Below, one piece after another: positions 1 through 13,674 of a stretch of DNA of 64,000 nt; positions within the stretch are counted from its first letter, which is position 1; every line of letters starts with the position of its first letter. Below the pieces are notes generated by a model. That model did not search any database. It was not told where the DNA came from and saw nothing but the letters and a program-made list of their open reading frames with translations. The DNA is taken from assembly GCA_016806645.1 (NCBI GenBank), contig JACSYO010002159.1, forward strand, positions 11,798,827 to 11,862,826, read 5' to 3'. The stretch comes from Ophiodon elongatus. Lineage: Eukaryota; Chordata; Actinopteri; Perciformes; Hexagrammidae. A program made the translations under genes and the position numbers.

Positions 1-703
1 GACGGTAACTGTAGGTGCTTTCGGTAATCACGGGGGACAAGACAGACACCATGGTTAACTGAGTGTGAAGATTTTCTCTTTACTCGTGAAATAATAGATA
101 ACTGGGTTCCACATTAAGTGGCACAGGGCCAGAATCGTAATTGTTCAAAAGCTGCTGTGAGACCTTTCATATCAAAGTTCATGTTTACAGTAAAAACAGA
201 TTATACACTTACAGAAAGACTGGAACTCATCACGACAACCACAGATGAAGTTTAGACGTTTGTGTCACTGGTTGATGACAGGCGTTTCATAATGTTCATC
301 CTTTTATTGAAGTTCACTGTTTAAAACACACAGTATGACTTCATTTATTTCACGTCAAACTTCCAGACAGGATGAGATAAGTTACTGTAGCTTTCTTGAC
401 AATGATCCCATTTAGTGCTCTCGCAGCGAAGCCACACCAACATCGATCGGTGTATGAAGTAAAAGGAAATGTGCTGATTCCTCACAGACTCGGTTACACA
501 TTAACTGTTAACAAAAAAAAAAGAAATAAAAAGAACTTATAGACTTGGAACGATAACCTCCTACTGCGTCTGTCAGACCAGGCAAATAAATTGCTGACAG
601 AAAAAATAATCTTGACACTAAAGGTCATTGTTGCTACCGTCACATTTTTGTGTTATTGGTGCGTTTATGGCCAAAATAAAGATCTACGAGTGTCGGATAG
701 TGG

Positions 704-705
<2 letters not shown>

Positions 706-750
<45 letters not shown>

Positions 751-778
751 AAGAAAGAGAGAGAGAGAGAGAGAGAGG
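706..778 (+). repeat. GA microsatellite
   Basis: Interrupted (GA)n of about 73 bp with a few AAAG units. It creates spurious RERERE open frames. Confidence 0.95.
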
Positions 779-929
779 ATTTCACCCATGAATTTAAGTG
801 TTTTTAAAATATATTTTTGAAGAGGAAGAGATGATTTGGATAACTTCAAAAGCCCACGTCAAACGTATGTGGTTTGTTTTAAGAGGTTCTATTCATACTT
901 ACTATGATGATTTTTACGTATGCATATGT

Positions 930-1835
930 ACTCTAATCTTTTACTAAAGTACAAGTAGAAATACCACAATGTACACATACTCCATACACATACACTTATT
1001 ATATTACTTATGTATAGAAGTATTATCAACAAAATATACTTAAAAGTATTAAAAGTACTTATGTGGCATGCTTACAAAAGAGGATAAACAACCAAATGGA
1101 CTTTTATTTTAAAACCTGACAAACTGTCAATATTTCCAGTCTCTGATAAATCTACAGAGCTAATGATAAATAATGTATTTGTTACATTATTAGCTATTAC
1201 TAACACATTTTAAAACTGTACTTATAAACAATGCAGCAAGCATGTATTGCCGTAGCTGGTAGACTTGGAGCTCATTTGAAGTGTGTTGTATGCTGTTGGA
1301 CAATTATTTTATATGATGTTATCCTTTGTGAGATTATTATATGGTTTGTTTGTAAGTGGAGTTGCATTTGCCTTTGAAAATGGTCAAAAAATCTAAATAG
1401 TAGTCTTGAAATTGACTTCTTCATTGTTTAGGGTCCCAGTCAATAAAATAATAATAACAATACTAATAATAATACAATTAAGATGAGTCACGGCGTATCA
1501 AGCTGATAAAATAATGTTAAGTATAGTTTTTAAGCTGTTAAAGACGGTCCAGTGCCTGGCAACCCAAAGGTTGTCACTTCTCTGATTAATCTAAAGTAAA
1601 AACTGATATCCAGCATTTTAATGTTGTAGCTGGTAATTTTAATTATATTACATACTGCAGTTTATTTTACAGCATTTTATATTTTGCTCTAGCGGAGTAA
1701 AAAGGAGAATATCTTTCCTCTGAAATGTAGAGGAGAAAAGTCTAAAGTAGCAGAAAATGGAAACTCAAGTAAAGTACGAGTTCCTCAAAATTTAGTCGGA
1801 GCGGTGAATGTACTTTGTTACTTTCCATGACTGAA
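930..1835 (-). mobile_element. degenerate hAT-type MITE pieces
   Basis: About 930-980 (TTTACTAAAGTACAAGTAG) and 1690-1835 (GAAATGTAGAGGAGAAAAGTC ... GTTACTTTCCATGACTG) look like the ends of one reversed copy; the middle is diverged or unrelated. Confidence 0.35.
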
Positions 1836-2420
1836 AACATCTGAAAATCAGGATGTAATACTACTGTATAATGATGTATGTGTACTCATCTGCACTTCAT
1901 CTCGCTTCATACAATATGTGGAGTGAAACAGATTGATGAAAAATGTGTGTATAAATAAATTTGATCAGAGACCAGACAGAGTATGTGACTGTTTATGCAT
2001 TTTTCTTTTTTTACTTTTGTGTCTTTGCTCATGTTGTGTAATTCTGTGTGTAGACTTCAACAGCCGTCTGTTTGTTCTGCTGGGTTTCAGTCAGAACGTT
2101 CCACCTCTCATGGCCGCTAATGGCAGGTGTACATGCCTCTGCATTAATCAGGGTGCTGTGAACCCGCTGTTTAATTGCAGAGGAAGCCGAGCAGGTAATT
2201 ACTTTTGAATCTCTAATTGCGCAGACGAGGAGAAAGAAAAACACTGGGCAGGGAGGCAGCCAACCAAAATCATAAGAATCCTACTGCTGACTCCTAAATT
2301 GTCCCTGTGTGTCAGACACAGATCATATGGAAAGTACACTCAGTTGCTAGTTTATTTGATTTTTATTAACTTGCAATCTAATAAAACAGCCCTGCTGCAG
2401 TCAATCATGACTTATTTTAA

Positions 2421-2600
2421 TCTGCGGTGGAAAGGAAGTACTTTTACTCAAGTACTGTACATAAATAAAACTTTGAGGTACTTTTACTTTACTTAAATAT
2501 TTCCATTATGATAGTTTAGACCCCTACTCCACAGTGCAGAGGTAAATATTGCACTACATTCATATGACAACTGTAGTTAATGTACTGCAGATTTGATGTA
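2421..2600 (+). mobile_element. partial hAT-type MITE
   Basis: Begins CTGCGGTGGAAAGGAAGTAC and continues TACTCAAGTACTGTAC, TTTGAGGTACTTTTACTTTAC and CTACTCCACAGTGCAG, the left half of the family. Confidence 0.55.
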
Positions 2601-4874
2601 CAATGCATAAAATCTTCTTATAAAATACAATTTGTTAGCTGGTGACCTCCACCCTGACCTGCAACATTAACGCTTGAGTTCAGGTTGATTTTAGTTATTT
2701 TTGGCTGACCTTCAGTTATTCTTTTTTTGTCTTTGTGCTCAGATATAAAGTCTGACCTATCATTCAGGAACCCAAAAATATAAGAACAATGACACAAGAG
2801 TAAAGGAGCTGAATACTTCCTCCAACACTGTTCTTTGCTAGAGCCTCTCCCAGCTACATATATATATATATATATACATACCCTACAACAAAGCCTGTCA
2901 ACCACTGTTTTACTCTGTTGTTGTCTTAATGAGTCCAATTTGCAAATATTGTCTGCCTTGTGTTTCTTGCAAAGCACAACAAAGAGTTCACACAGCATTT
3001 GTATGTTAACGAGCACAAAGCAAACATCTGATAACTGCATTCCAGCCTTGTTTCCAAATGCACTGCTAAATAAAGAGACTTCTTATCGTGCGCCATAATT
3101 CGTCACAAACTCTTCCTTGTAGGCATGTGTTTGACTTCCTGCTGAGTAAAACAGCTAATGGCTTGGATCTGATTCACTCATGTTCTTTTCTCAGGAGATT
3201 TATTGCACAGTGACACACCTTACATGGACCTGGCACAGTTTTTTCGACTCAAAATAAGGTCAGGGTCGATATGAGTGTGTGTTTGAACTTTATTGTCATA
3301 TGCTATGGGTGCACACTGTGTGGCCAGTGCCATAAAACTCCTAAATAAAATGTTGCAGAAAGTGACCAAAACCTCACGAACAGTTGTGCAGGTGCGTGCA
3401 TGATAGTGGGTCAGTCTTACCTGCATGACGTCCTGTTGTTCACTAGGTGACAGCAGTGAGTTCAACAAGAGGTTCAGAGGAGCTTTACATTCTGCAGCTA
3501 GCCTTTACAAAAGGAGTCTATGTCTTCACCACAGGACTATGCAAAATGAACCACTGGTATGGACCTGAAGCCCATGAGCCAGTGTCACAGTCATGCAAAT
3601 CTCGACATAGTTGACCAGTTCAACAGTCACTAATAGATAACCAGGGAACAAACGTCAATGATGGCACATCTTGCACACTGTTGGGAACATTTGGGTATGG
3701 GATCAAATTATTCCATCTCCAGACTCACCAAAAAATAGAAGCATTATTTTAGAAAAGTGAAATGAACACCGGACACCTTCTGTGTGTTGAGTCCAGCTGA
3801 GACAGTTAGCCTTTAAGCAGCTTTGCTCCACACATTTTGAGTGTTCGCCCCAATAAATGTGTGAAATCAACAAATGGTCTTTTATGTATCCAACACATCT
3901 ATTGATTAACATTGGTGACACTACATCGAGTTTTACCTGAAAAACAACAGCGTGGTCGTCCCGTCGTTAGACTGCAGTTTTCTCCTCATGCTTCCGTGTG
4001 CCCATGCATGGTTTATTTTTGGGCTCATTTACTTTGTCTGAGTCAATCGGTTTGAATGTGACGCTGCTGTCAACCACTTTGCTGTGCTTTCTGGATGTTT
4101 CAAATTCAACAAAATATAATAATGATAAATACAAAATTAAAAGCATTACAAAAGTGACATTTAACAATCAAGCACAGAGATATTTTACAGTGTTGTATCT
4201 ACAAATCTATCAATATTGGATAGAGCAGTCTCAGCATTGAGAATACTGCGAGACATGTGCTACATTTATTTTCTGTTTTTACGTGAACTTATTTCTTCCT
4301 ATTTGTTTGAATTTTAAGTAGTCGATAAATATAAATAAAAATAAAAACATTATGTCGATAACGACAAACATATTTCCTGTAAAGGCAGTTGTGTCTCTTT
4401 TGAGGAAGACACAAAGGGCACACACAGGTGTTAATAATTACATTAATAACAGCTTAATTCCATTTAGCTGCTTAAGTTTCACAGTCCTGGTATTGTGCAT
4501 TAACTGATGTTATTAGTTAAACCTTGATTTTTCCTACTGTGACAAAAAAAAGGGCCTGTTGTTGACCAAAGAGACTTTTCTTTACTTATCTCATTTTACT
4601 TTTCAAAGTCACTCACTATACTTTAAAATGTTGCTGTGATTGTGCATGTTGTGTTGGCTTAATCATAGTTTTCTTTAATTCTGCATCATAGTATAAGCAG
4701 CCTTTTTTTTTTTCTGTTTTCACCTGATGCCATAGCGATAGCAGGTCTGCCCCCCTGTGCACCCTGACAAAGTGGCTGTTGCTTCGATCCCTCAGTCAAT
4801 ATTGACCCCCAGCCTGCAGGAGAGAGAAGCAGCAGCAGCAGCTGGGAGGAGGACAGCCAGGAGATCATCATCAG

Positions 4875-4876
<2 letters not shown>

Positions 4877-4906
<30 letters not shown>
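4877..4906 (+). repeat. CA microsatellite
   Basis: Pure (AC)15. Confidence 0.95.
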
Positions 4907-4908
<2 letters not shown>

Positions 4909-6477
4909 ATGAAACCACAAAAACAGCATACTGTCAATATGATGTGATTATTGACTTATAGTCCTCTCCTGGTGTATCCTGAGACTGAGATACATTTTCA
5001 TATATAATTTCATATATTACAGCATTTGTATTTCATATTATATTTTTACACTTTAACTGCAACTTACAGGAGGAAAATCACAATTGTATCCAGAGACATG
5101 ATAGGATTAGGTTACGTCATTGTCCATTAGTTTTGAGTTCGCAATTGATTTGTGCAATTCTTTTTGTAAAAATAAGTAAATGGCCCCGGTAGCCGGGTGC
5201 ACAGTGTCAGAACTAAAAATATTTAAAACTTAAATAGATAATGTAAATAAGTAGGTAAATGACACAGGATTAAATGGCCTCGTCCATCTATTAAAATAAG
5301 CAGCACCTGCAATTGATTCCTAAATATGTGAAAGTTAAGTAGAGTTAAATAATGTATCCCTGAAAGCTCGAGGGCTAAAAGCTCTCTTTGAGGACACTGA
5401 AATGATGATCTGTATTACTGGATTTTGGGATTGGAGAGAGAAAAATGTCTGAATATGATCAGCCAGTGTAATCATAGTCCCAGTTGCATGTGCACCCTGA
5501 GCAGTTGCTGCCAGTGTTGCCATATTGGGGGGGTTTCCCATCCAAATGGCCTACTCTTTATCTAATTAGGCAAGTAAAAATATTTTCAGTTTGAGAATTT
5601 GGGTAACTCTTTGTACCATTTGGGCAATTTCCACCAACCAAAACTCTCATAAACTGTTCAGAGCTACCTATGAATAGTAATGCACTATAATAAGTATGTA
5701 AGCCACGTAATCTATGTGTATGTAATCCACTTAATCGTGAGCCAGAACAGGTGACATAGTAAAATCAACAACAAACGAATACTCTGGACTGTCACCCAGG
5801 AGACCACAGTGAAGTCCCATGTGAAGTCAATATTGATTTATTTATCACGTAACTTCCATAATTTAGTAACACCGCTTTCGTAGTTATTTGAACCCAAAAC
5901 ATGATCTTTTCCTCAACCTAACCAAGTAGTCTTTTTCCGAAACACTGCACGGGCTTGTGCAGGCGCACTGATCATTCATGTTGCTGGACATTCATAGCAA
6001 AATGCACAAAAGAATAATTCCTTTTTATTCCAATAAATACATCAGCTTGGCTCAGTTACAGTAACAGGGTGGGAGTATCAAGGGGGCTGTATGATGCTAG
6101 AGGTCGTGCTGCTCTGACGAACAAAATGCTGCATCACAGAGCTTCACAGGAAGGAAAATCCCAAATCTGTTGAGTCTGTTTGGTGTTTCTTATCAGCTTC
6201 TCTGTCATTGCAAAAAAAAATAAAAAAAAATAAAGAATACTACACAAGCGAAACGTTAAGAGGTAATCACACAACACTGAGACAGAAACCAATTTGCCGT
6301 GCGGTGACTAACAGCCGAAACCTCAAAGCTGCTCTGATCTGACATGATTTAACAAAAGAAAAGAGGAGGAAAAGCTCAATCCCTGACTACACACACACCT
6401 TTCGCATGAAGAGCAAACACAGTCCAAAGACTTTCAAGTCTTGGGTTTGATTCCAACCGACAGAAACTATCTGTCAT

Positions 6478-6480
<3 letters not shown>

Positions 6481-6509
<29 letters not shown>
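6481..6509 (+). repeat. CA microsatellite
   Basis: Pure (CA) run of about 29 bp. Confidence 0.95.
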
Positions 6510-6512
<3 letters not shown>

Positions 6513-7226
6513 GCTGCAGAGTCTGTCGACAGAGTTGATATACACTTTGACACACATCGCCAGCGCTACGAGCTGGCAGGGCTCCCCACTTCTCTCCCGG
6601 TGCAGGATCATCCATAGGTCATGTTTATGAATCGGGAGGAGTGGATGGATGTCCGCGCCTTCCATCACTTTCCTCTTCCTTATCCTCACTTGTATCAGTC
6701 AACTGCAAACAAAACTGTCCTCTCTGTGTGTGCAGATTTCTTCCTGTGATTCATGGGTGTGATGACGACATCTTATTGCCCCAATAGACATCAAAGCTGC
6801 TGCTCCATCCGATGAGGAGAAACTGTGACGAAATCAAAGCTCCAGTGGAAAAGTCTGATCACTGATAGATTTATAACAGATAAACCTTTACAACTGCTGA
6901 GTATCATTAAAATAGCCTGAGGATTTGCATGATTAATGAGGTTTTGTGAGGGGAGTTGAGAAACACAGATGAGAATTGGGATTTCTAGACTCTTATCTTT
7001 TATTTTTATAATCTAGGTTCTCCTTAGAAGGATTGCTTCTTCTTGCTGACACACAACAAAAATTAACAAGATATACTGAATTAATCTGTTGTTCTTTTTT
7101 TAGGTTGGTTTTTGAAAGTTTAGTGCCTTATTCCGTCCCTTGCCAACACTTCCTCTCCTTGAGGAGGAATAGTTTGCCACTTTAGAGCAATATGCTGTTT
7201 TTCTTTTTCTTTTTTTTCTTCAGCAT

Positions 7227-8470
7227 TTAAAGGGAGTAGTTTGTCATTTTGGAAAATGCCCTTATTTGCTTTTTTTTATTGAGAGTATGCTATATGAAGC
7301 TACGGCCAGCAACTGGTTAGCTTTGCTTAGCATAAAGAAACAGCGGGAAACGGCTGGCCTTGCTCTGTCCCAATAACAATAAATCAGCCAGGCAGCACCT
7401 CTACAGCTTACTTATCGACACATTATATCTCATTTCATTTCATGCAAAAACTGAAGTGTAAAAACGTTTTGTCTTGTACCTGACTATTTCTTTGCAGGAC
7501 GGTGTGACCTAAGTTTTGTCATCACTGTTAGGTTGCATTTACTATCCATTACATTGTAGTTATATCTACCACAGTGTTGTTTATTACTCTGTTTTTCTCA
7601 GTTTTGTGTGACGCCATCTGTTGGCCACCAGATTGCTGTATCCTGTCCCTGGGTTAAATTGACCTATGACCTAAACTCAGTTAAAATACTTAATAAGTTG
7701 CTGTTGATGAAAATGTGTTTTCTGTTTTTACATTAGAAAAGGCTTTTACAAAAGTTTCCACCATGAGTGTGTCACCATGAAGTTGGATGTAGGAGATTTT
7801 GTCATTTTTACACATTGTATTCTACGGATCAAACGACCCGTTCTCACTCCCAATGCGTGCAATGCCGCATTTTGGTCAGTGCTTCTCGACATCTGACACT
7901 GGCTTGCAGTTAGCTCCAATGTAACACACCCGTGTCCTTATTACACGCTCAGAGCAACTGACATGGCGGGTGGGAAGGGAGATGGACGCAGGTTAAACAA
8001 ACACAGCACTTTCAATCGTTGATATTTTGTCACGAGAGTCGTCAGTCAAGTTAACTTCAACCACCATCTTTTCCTAAACCCAACTTAATTTTGTTGCCTA
8101 AACCCAATTTCCTGTGATGACGGAAATATATTTTGAAAAGACAAAAAAAAAATAGACCTAAATTGACACACCATCCCTGACACGTCCAAAACTGACCCTA
8201 GAGCGGTACGTAGAGCGTCCTAGTTTGAAGCCTAGGAGCGCTGACCAAGCTGCTAGTGAGCTTTAGAGGTGCTAGAAGGCTGATTTATTTGACTGAGCCA
8301 ATCTAGCTATTTCCCCCTGTTTTTCAATCTGCAAAGCTAAGCTAACCGGCTACTTCTGGCTGTACCTTCATATTTAGCGTACAGAAATGAGAGTGGTGTC
8401 AATCTTCCCATCTAATTCCAGGCAAGAAAGTAAATGACTTATTTCCATAAATGTTGAACTATTCCTTTAA
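7227..8470. mobile_element. inverted-repeat DNA element, TTAA at both ends, with inserted centre
   Basis: The left arm (7227 to about 7420, TTAAAGGGAGTAGTTTG...) and the right arm (about 8265-8470, ending GAACTATTCCTTTAA) are reverse complements over about 200 bp, including TTAGCTTTGCTTAGCATAAAG against CTGCAAAGCTAAGCTAACC. This is a common teleost repeat. Both ends carry TTAA, the target of piggyBac-type elements, but the superfamily is not certain. The centre (about 7500-8260) is unrelated to the arms. No transposase ORF is present. Confidence 0.75.
7830..8262. mobile_element. second repeat nested inside the 7.2-8.5 kb element
   Basis: The segment from TTCTCACTCCCAATGCGTGC to GACACGTCCAAAACTGACCC plus following bases shares sequence with 9470-9580 in inverted orientation (GTCAGTTTTGGACGTGTC there). 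It also has the phrase TTTTCCTAAACCCAACTTAATTTTGTTGCC, related to 5905-5935. Limits are approximate and the family was not named. Confidence 0.5.
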
Positions 8471-8943
8471 GTCAAAACTTAAAAATTGTGTACAGAATTA
8501 AAAAAGGATTTCAACATGTTTGTCTCTTTAACAGTCATCTCCAGTCTCTGAGGAGAGGATGAGTAGTCGGGGAGTTCACGGTGAGGGTAAGGTCCAGCTC
8601 AGTCTGTGGAACGGCAAATGGTCACCGGTTCCTGATTCTCACGTACACAACATGTAGACTTTACCCTTTTTATTTCAGTCACTTTCCAAATGTTCCAGTC
8701 AGTGCACTGACCAGGCCGTGGGGTGAGGAGCGAGAGGTCGAGAAAGGTCAGAGACACACACGCAAAGCAGCCAAGCACTCCTTGACCCAACATCAGTAAC
8801 TCCCTGAAGCTAAAGTATTAAAATGACAGGCAGAACAAGTCAACTCTGGCTGGATCCAGATTTAGAGTGTGATCACGTCCAGGCCAATGAAAGTTATTCT
8901 TTTAGTGTTAAGATTTGTATATGATGTATTGTGTTAGATGAGC

Positions 8944-9055
8944 TATGTCATCAAGTCAAGACAGTTTTATATGGCCCAAATACCACAATTTGCCTCAAGG
9001 GGCTTTACAATCAGTACAGCATACGACACCCTCTGTTCTTAGACTTTTGCTTCGT
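8944..9055 (+). repeat. dispersed teleost SINE-like fragment
   Basis: The phrase TTTGCCTCAAGGGGCTTTAC followed by AATCAGTACAGCATACGACA is a very common piece of fish interspersed repeats. Recognised from memory; the subfamily is not assigned. Confidence 0.55.
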
Positions 9056-9099
9056 ATTAGATTCCCAACCTCAACGTTGAGGACAGACCAACACGTTCT

Positions 9100-9580
9100 C
9101 ACCAAGCTCCAACCTCCGGTTGATGTTTACAGCCCGCTACTACAAAAATGCTTTCGGTCTCTATAGCTAATCTCCCCGTTAACGAGAACTGTACTGGGGG
9201 GGGGTGAACCTTTATATAACTAACCTGATTAAAATATATAGAGGCTGTACGCATAATTGAGCATGTGGCAGCTTTGAGTGACGGGTGGGTGCCGTACCAG
9301 ATTGGTAGCTCTCTCCTCTGCTGCGTCACCCTCGCTCGCCTCATCTCCAGCAACGATGCACCGCTTTGCCCATTCTGGATTAGCCTGGAGTCAGGCTGGG
9401 TCGTCACAGAGGCTCTTCAGAAACCTATGGGTGGCATCACGGAGACTACGTACATATTTATAACAGTCTATGGTTCTCACTCCCGACTCGTCAAATACTG
9501 CAACTTGGTCCGTGGCCCTACGCCTCAAATTATGACGCTCTAGGTACCCCTCGCGTCAGTTTTGGACGTGTCACGGAAAA
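9100..9580. mobile_element. non-autonomous DNA element fragment related to the 7.8-8.3 kb insert
   Basis: GC-richer than its flanks. Its right end (GACGCTCTAGGTACCCCTCGCGTCAGTTTTGG) is the reverse complement of 8180-8225 with few mismatches, and TTCTCACTCCC occurs in both. It contains a G9 run near 9200. No transposase frame. Confidence 0.5.
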
Positions 9581-12500
9581 AGTGTCACTTTCTACTTGTT
9601 TTCTGCATTGTCTATTTTCAAAATAAACTTCCAACCTGTAGCTCTACTTTGTTTTGAGGTATACTTATGCAATGGACTTCCTCAGATGAATAATTTACTA
9701 CAACAGATGGGCACTGTAGTTTTTAACAAAGGTTTCTCAAACAGGAGTAGTGCATTTGTTGTTCAGCTGTGGATTAATACAAATTTTAAATGATAACGAT
9801 AAATATAACAATAAATACATTTTTGCTTTTTTGTCTTTTCGTGGGATCGTTGTGCCCCTGGTTACTCAACCCGCGTGTCACCGATCTGTGTGAAAGTGTT
9901 AATGGGCAGTGCATGTTCCACATCACGCTCCAGCGCTTAGGCCGATTTCACAACAGACGTGACGGTCTGGGTACTGGATAAACTCTTTTTTGCTGCTTGT
10001 TATTATTTGTCGTTAATGGTTGACAGATTTTAAATGGAGATATGTGAAATTGCCAGAAAAAATGTACGCCAAAGTGTTGCCACCCAGAGGAGACAAGATG
10101 TATGTTTTTGTGAGTTAGCGTCTGTTAATGCTACTGTTGCTTGTTTAGTTATTACCTCTCAGATAAAAGATCTTCTTTGATATATTTGGGCTCAGATTTA
10201 CAGATGTTCGATTAGATTCAGACAAGGGTGCCTCATCGTATGTATGATTTATGAACACTAATGTGGCGGCAAACCCAAATAATGTGACTATTTTTCAGAT
10301 CATCTTTCTTTAACCATATCTAACTTTCATTTTAACACATCGTTCCCTTCCGATTGTGTGAGAAGGTTTAGTGTCAAACAGCAAATGGCCCAATTTATTC
10401 TGTTATTAAGAATATCAGTCAGTTTGTTTGGGCCCTAAAACCCCTTGAGTGATTAACTTGTCACCCGGACCTGACAGGGCAGCAGACATACTTTTAATTT
10501 ATGTGTTTCCACTGGGTTATTTACCCACATAAGCGTCTGTGGCTCTTAACACACTGGCTCGAAGGGCAGCTAAGGTGCACAACACAGGGAAACTTTATAC
10601 CAGAATAGTAGCCGGAGAAAAGAGTGTAATCTGTGTCATGACACCAGAAGCTGCAGCAGAAAACAACTGTTTGGTGATGTGTCCTCGTAGAACAAAAGTA
10701 CTTTTAATAAGGCTGCGCTATAATAAAATCATTAACATTCCTCCAGATAATTGTCTCTCCAGGACTCAGCAGTGGCTTAGTTAATGACCTTACTGAGCTT
10801 TATATGTTTATCTCTTCCTGTATCGTAACTGTTGTTATATTCATATACTATTAGTTACATTGGGCTCATCATAAAAATTCAGTGCAAGGCTAAACGTCCA
10901 CTAACAGCACATGTTTTGTTTAAGAAAGCGTTGCTGCATCATATTGGCCCTGGTGCTAATAGGCTGAGGGCAATCCTGTATTACTAATGATCAACCACAT
11001 TGATACTACACTGAAAGATTACATGTCTAACCAATAATTTCTTACGTATCTTGTAAACCATCATGCATATTCAAAGAAGAGGTCAGTGGCTTCTGTGTTC
11101 ATGTTGTTTTTGTTTACTGCAAAGTTGCAGAAAGATTATTTCACTTGGGTTGGTTTATAGTTTTGTAAGAAACTACACAATTTGCTCACGCAATGTTCTA
11201 TCATTAAACCACGATTACACCTTTGGTATTTCACTCAGAATTCTGACAAAATCCTGAATTTTATGTTCCAAAACAGACCGATTGTTGATTATATATCTGT
11301 TGCAACTAATGCCAGAAAACCAACCTGCTGTACAGAAAGCTGATCTTACTGGTCTCAGGTCAGTGTTTCAACTTTTAACCACCTGACTGAAACACTGGGC
11401 CAATTATCAATAATCTCATGATATGTTGGATATACAGTAAATCAGAATATATGAATATTTGCAATTGCTTCAATACAGTTTGATAATTCAATCATTCTAG
11501 CGTGAAAAAAAATGTAATAGCAACTAATGTGATTTTGAATAGAAATAATGTTTTTTTGCAGTGTTTATGAATTTCAATAGTTAATGCAATTCATTTAAAA
11601 TGTTATACAACACACTCTTATAAGATTGACTGCAGAGTGTCGATGGAAACATCTCCCCCTGTAGTTTGTAGGAACTGTAATGCATCGATTAAAGCAATAT
11701 CGTGTTGTTTATTTAATCCGTATCCCCTCTGGTCAGGCTACAGACTCACGCTGATGGAGTGCAACATGCCAACACACCATGAAGTACAATATAGGCAACT
11801 GCATCTTTAATTTATGGGTTTTTCATTTATTTATTGAATCTATTTTGTTTTCATTGTGCATACAGTTTTTTTTTTTTTAATATATCTATTGTATCTGTGA
11901 ACATCGCAGATAATCTCTTTCGCAGAAGTCTAATTTGAGTTCAACTTTGATCGAGCTACTTTCCAGTGAAACCATTATTATAACAACGCGCAGCCCCTCG
12001 CGAGCTCATGCAGCCACTGGGTGTGATATTAAAACGTCTTCCGCTCTCCGTGAAAGATGGACAGTTTTGCAGATTTAAGTTTGAGGGTCATTTGACAAGA
12101 TACAGGTCACAGATACATTTAAACCACCTTCGAATATTAACAACGACAAAAATCCATACTAATATAAATTATCAACAGTTATCCAGGTATTGTGTCCTAC
12201 TTTTCAGGATTCATTTTCCCCTTCGATCCGCTTTATAAATATTCCCCTTTGACTGTCAAACTGCATGCATGCAGCGCAACGTCTCGTTTAATGTTTGCAA
12301 AAAAAAAAAAGTTGTTTAATAAAGTTTACAAAATACATTTGAATGGGTTTGCTTGCACGTTAAAGTCAGAGTGGACACCTTCAACATCGCGCTGCACCTG
12401 TTTGTTGACCTCTCTGTCTTTAACCAAAGGAGGATAAGCTGAACAGCTTTATTATTGTTATGTTTACAGAACAGTTCCACAAGGAAACAAAGGTGAAAAA

Positions 12501-13530
12501 GGTCCCTAATAACTTCACTCTGTTCTTATATTAACGGCTGAACGTTTGTTTATTCCCTGAGTGAATTGTATAGGTTTATGGGGCTTTTTCGAAATTTGCA
12601 AAGTGAGATAAAAACTAAGGCGTTTCATTTAGCAATTTAAGGAACCCAAATAGTTCATATCGTGTCGTGACATCGTGCGCAGATAAGAGACAATTGAGGC
12701 AATTTACAACTTAAAAACGGATTTTTGTCCCACGTTTTCAAAGTATGGACTATTAAAATACTGTAGTTACATCGTATATTTAAAGTAAAAAAAAAAACAA
12801 AAAAAAAACGAAAAAAGTATTTTATTATAACTGTAATTCTGAAAATGGAGTCCGATTGATCTTTGTAGAGATTATTAACACTAATTGTTGGCTTCTTTTT
12901 CAAAGAAAGTTGAAAAAGTAAAACAATTTCTTCTCCCTGTATTAAAATGTATCTATAAGCATTTCTATGGTCCCGTGATGTGAGACTATTTGCCTAAAAC
13001 TAATGCGTTTATTGGGCTTCATTGTAGGAAACACGCTGAATTAATGAGAACAACGACAGCTATTAACACCTATACGAGTATCCCATTAAGTAATAATGAG
13101 AGCACTTGAATACCTACATAAGTAAAATAAATACACACGAGTAACCTGTGGCTTCTCCTCGCCGAACTACACTTCAAGGCCTACAACGAGAATAAAAGAT
13201 CCAGCAGTGTGAATATGTGCAGCTCGCCTTTCTTAAAAGTCTTTATGGCATATACAACAGGGTCCAAAGTCCATGAAAGTTTTGCTGATAAGGGGAGCCA
13301 ATAAAAGCAGCAGTGCAGCAGTGTAAACACATGTCTACCTCGGCCCAGAGAGGGCCTTATTCAGTGGATTTACATAAGGCTCCCATCAGCCGGCCCACTC
13401 ATTACCACGTTTTATATCCCCCTGCACTCAGAAAGCATCATGACAAAGTAGCTCCATCCTCCCCTCCAACAGGGAAGTGAAGCAGCTTCTCGGAGCAGGT
13501 GTCAGCAGCCGCAAACTCCCCACACCACTG

Positions 13531-13674
13531 GAGCAGCGAGGAAGACAGGACACTTTACTTTTACTTTTTTTTTTTTTTTTTTAATTATTATATCCTTCTG
13601 TTTTCCTCCCTTTTCCCCTCTGCTGTAGCGCGCAAACAGCAGGCCTATATGTTGAGTTTTTAATGTTCTCAAAA
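13531..13674 (+). promoter_or_regulatory. hnf1b: hnf1b 5' leader with short uORF (transcription start not resolved)
   Basis: Upstream of the start codon lies a T-rich tract (17 or more T around 13566-13582). A four-codon uORF (13649-13663, ATG ... TAA) has a stop that overlaps the A of an in-frame ATG at 13663 (TAATG). That ATG would add four residues (MFSK) before the conserved start. A TTTTATAT stretch near 13410 and a CCAAT at 13300 could belong to a core promoter, but I cannot place the transcription start. Confidence 0.4.

Larger units (their letters stand above)
1..13530 (+). other. intergenic DNA upstream of hnf1b
   Basis: I found no exon that belongs to a recognisable gene on either strand in this 13.5 kb. 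Open frames here are short and mostly lie in microsatellites or repeats. Apart from the repeats listed separately, the stretches 3.5-4.7 kb and 9.8-13.3 kb show nothing identifiable. Distal control elements of hnf1b could lie here. Confidence 0.7.

Noticed and set aside
591..849. Open frames full of RERERE or SLSLSL on both strands
   Set aside because: They are the GA microsatellite translated; no gene context.
6376..6689. Minus-strand frames with VCVCVC runs
   Set aside because: Produced by the CA repeat at 6481-6509; no splice sites or conserved residues.
13663..13674. Upstream ATG adding MFSK to hnf1b
   Set aside because: T at -3, the added residues are not in human HNF1B, and the next ATG has strong context and a conserved start. 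Kept only as a remark.
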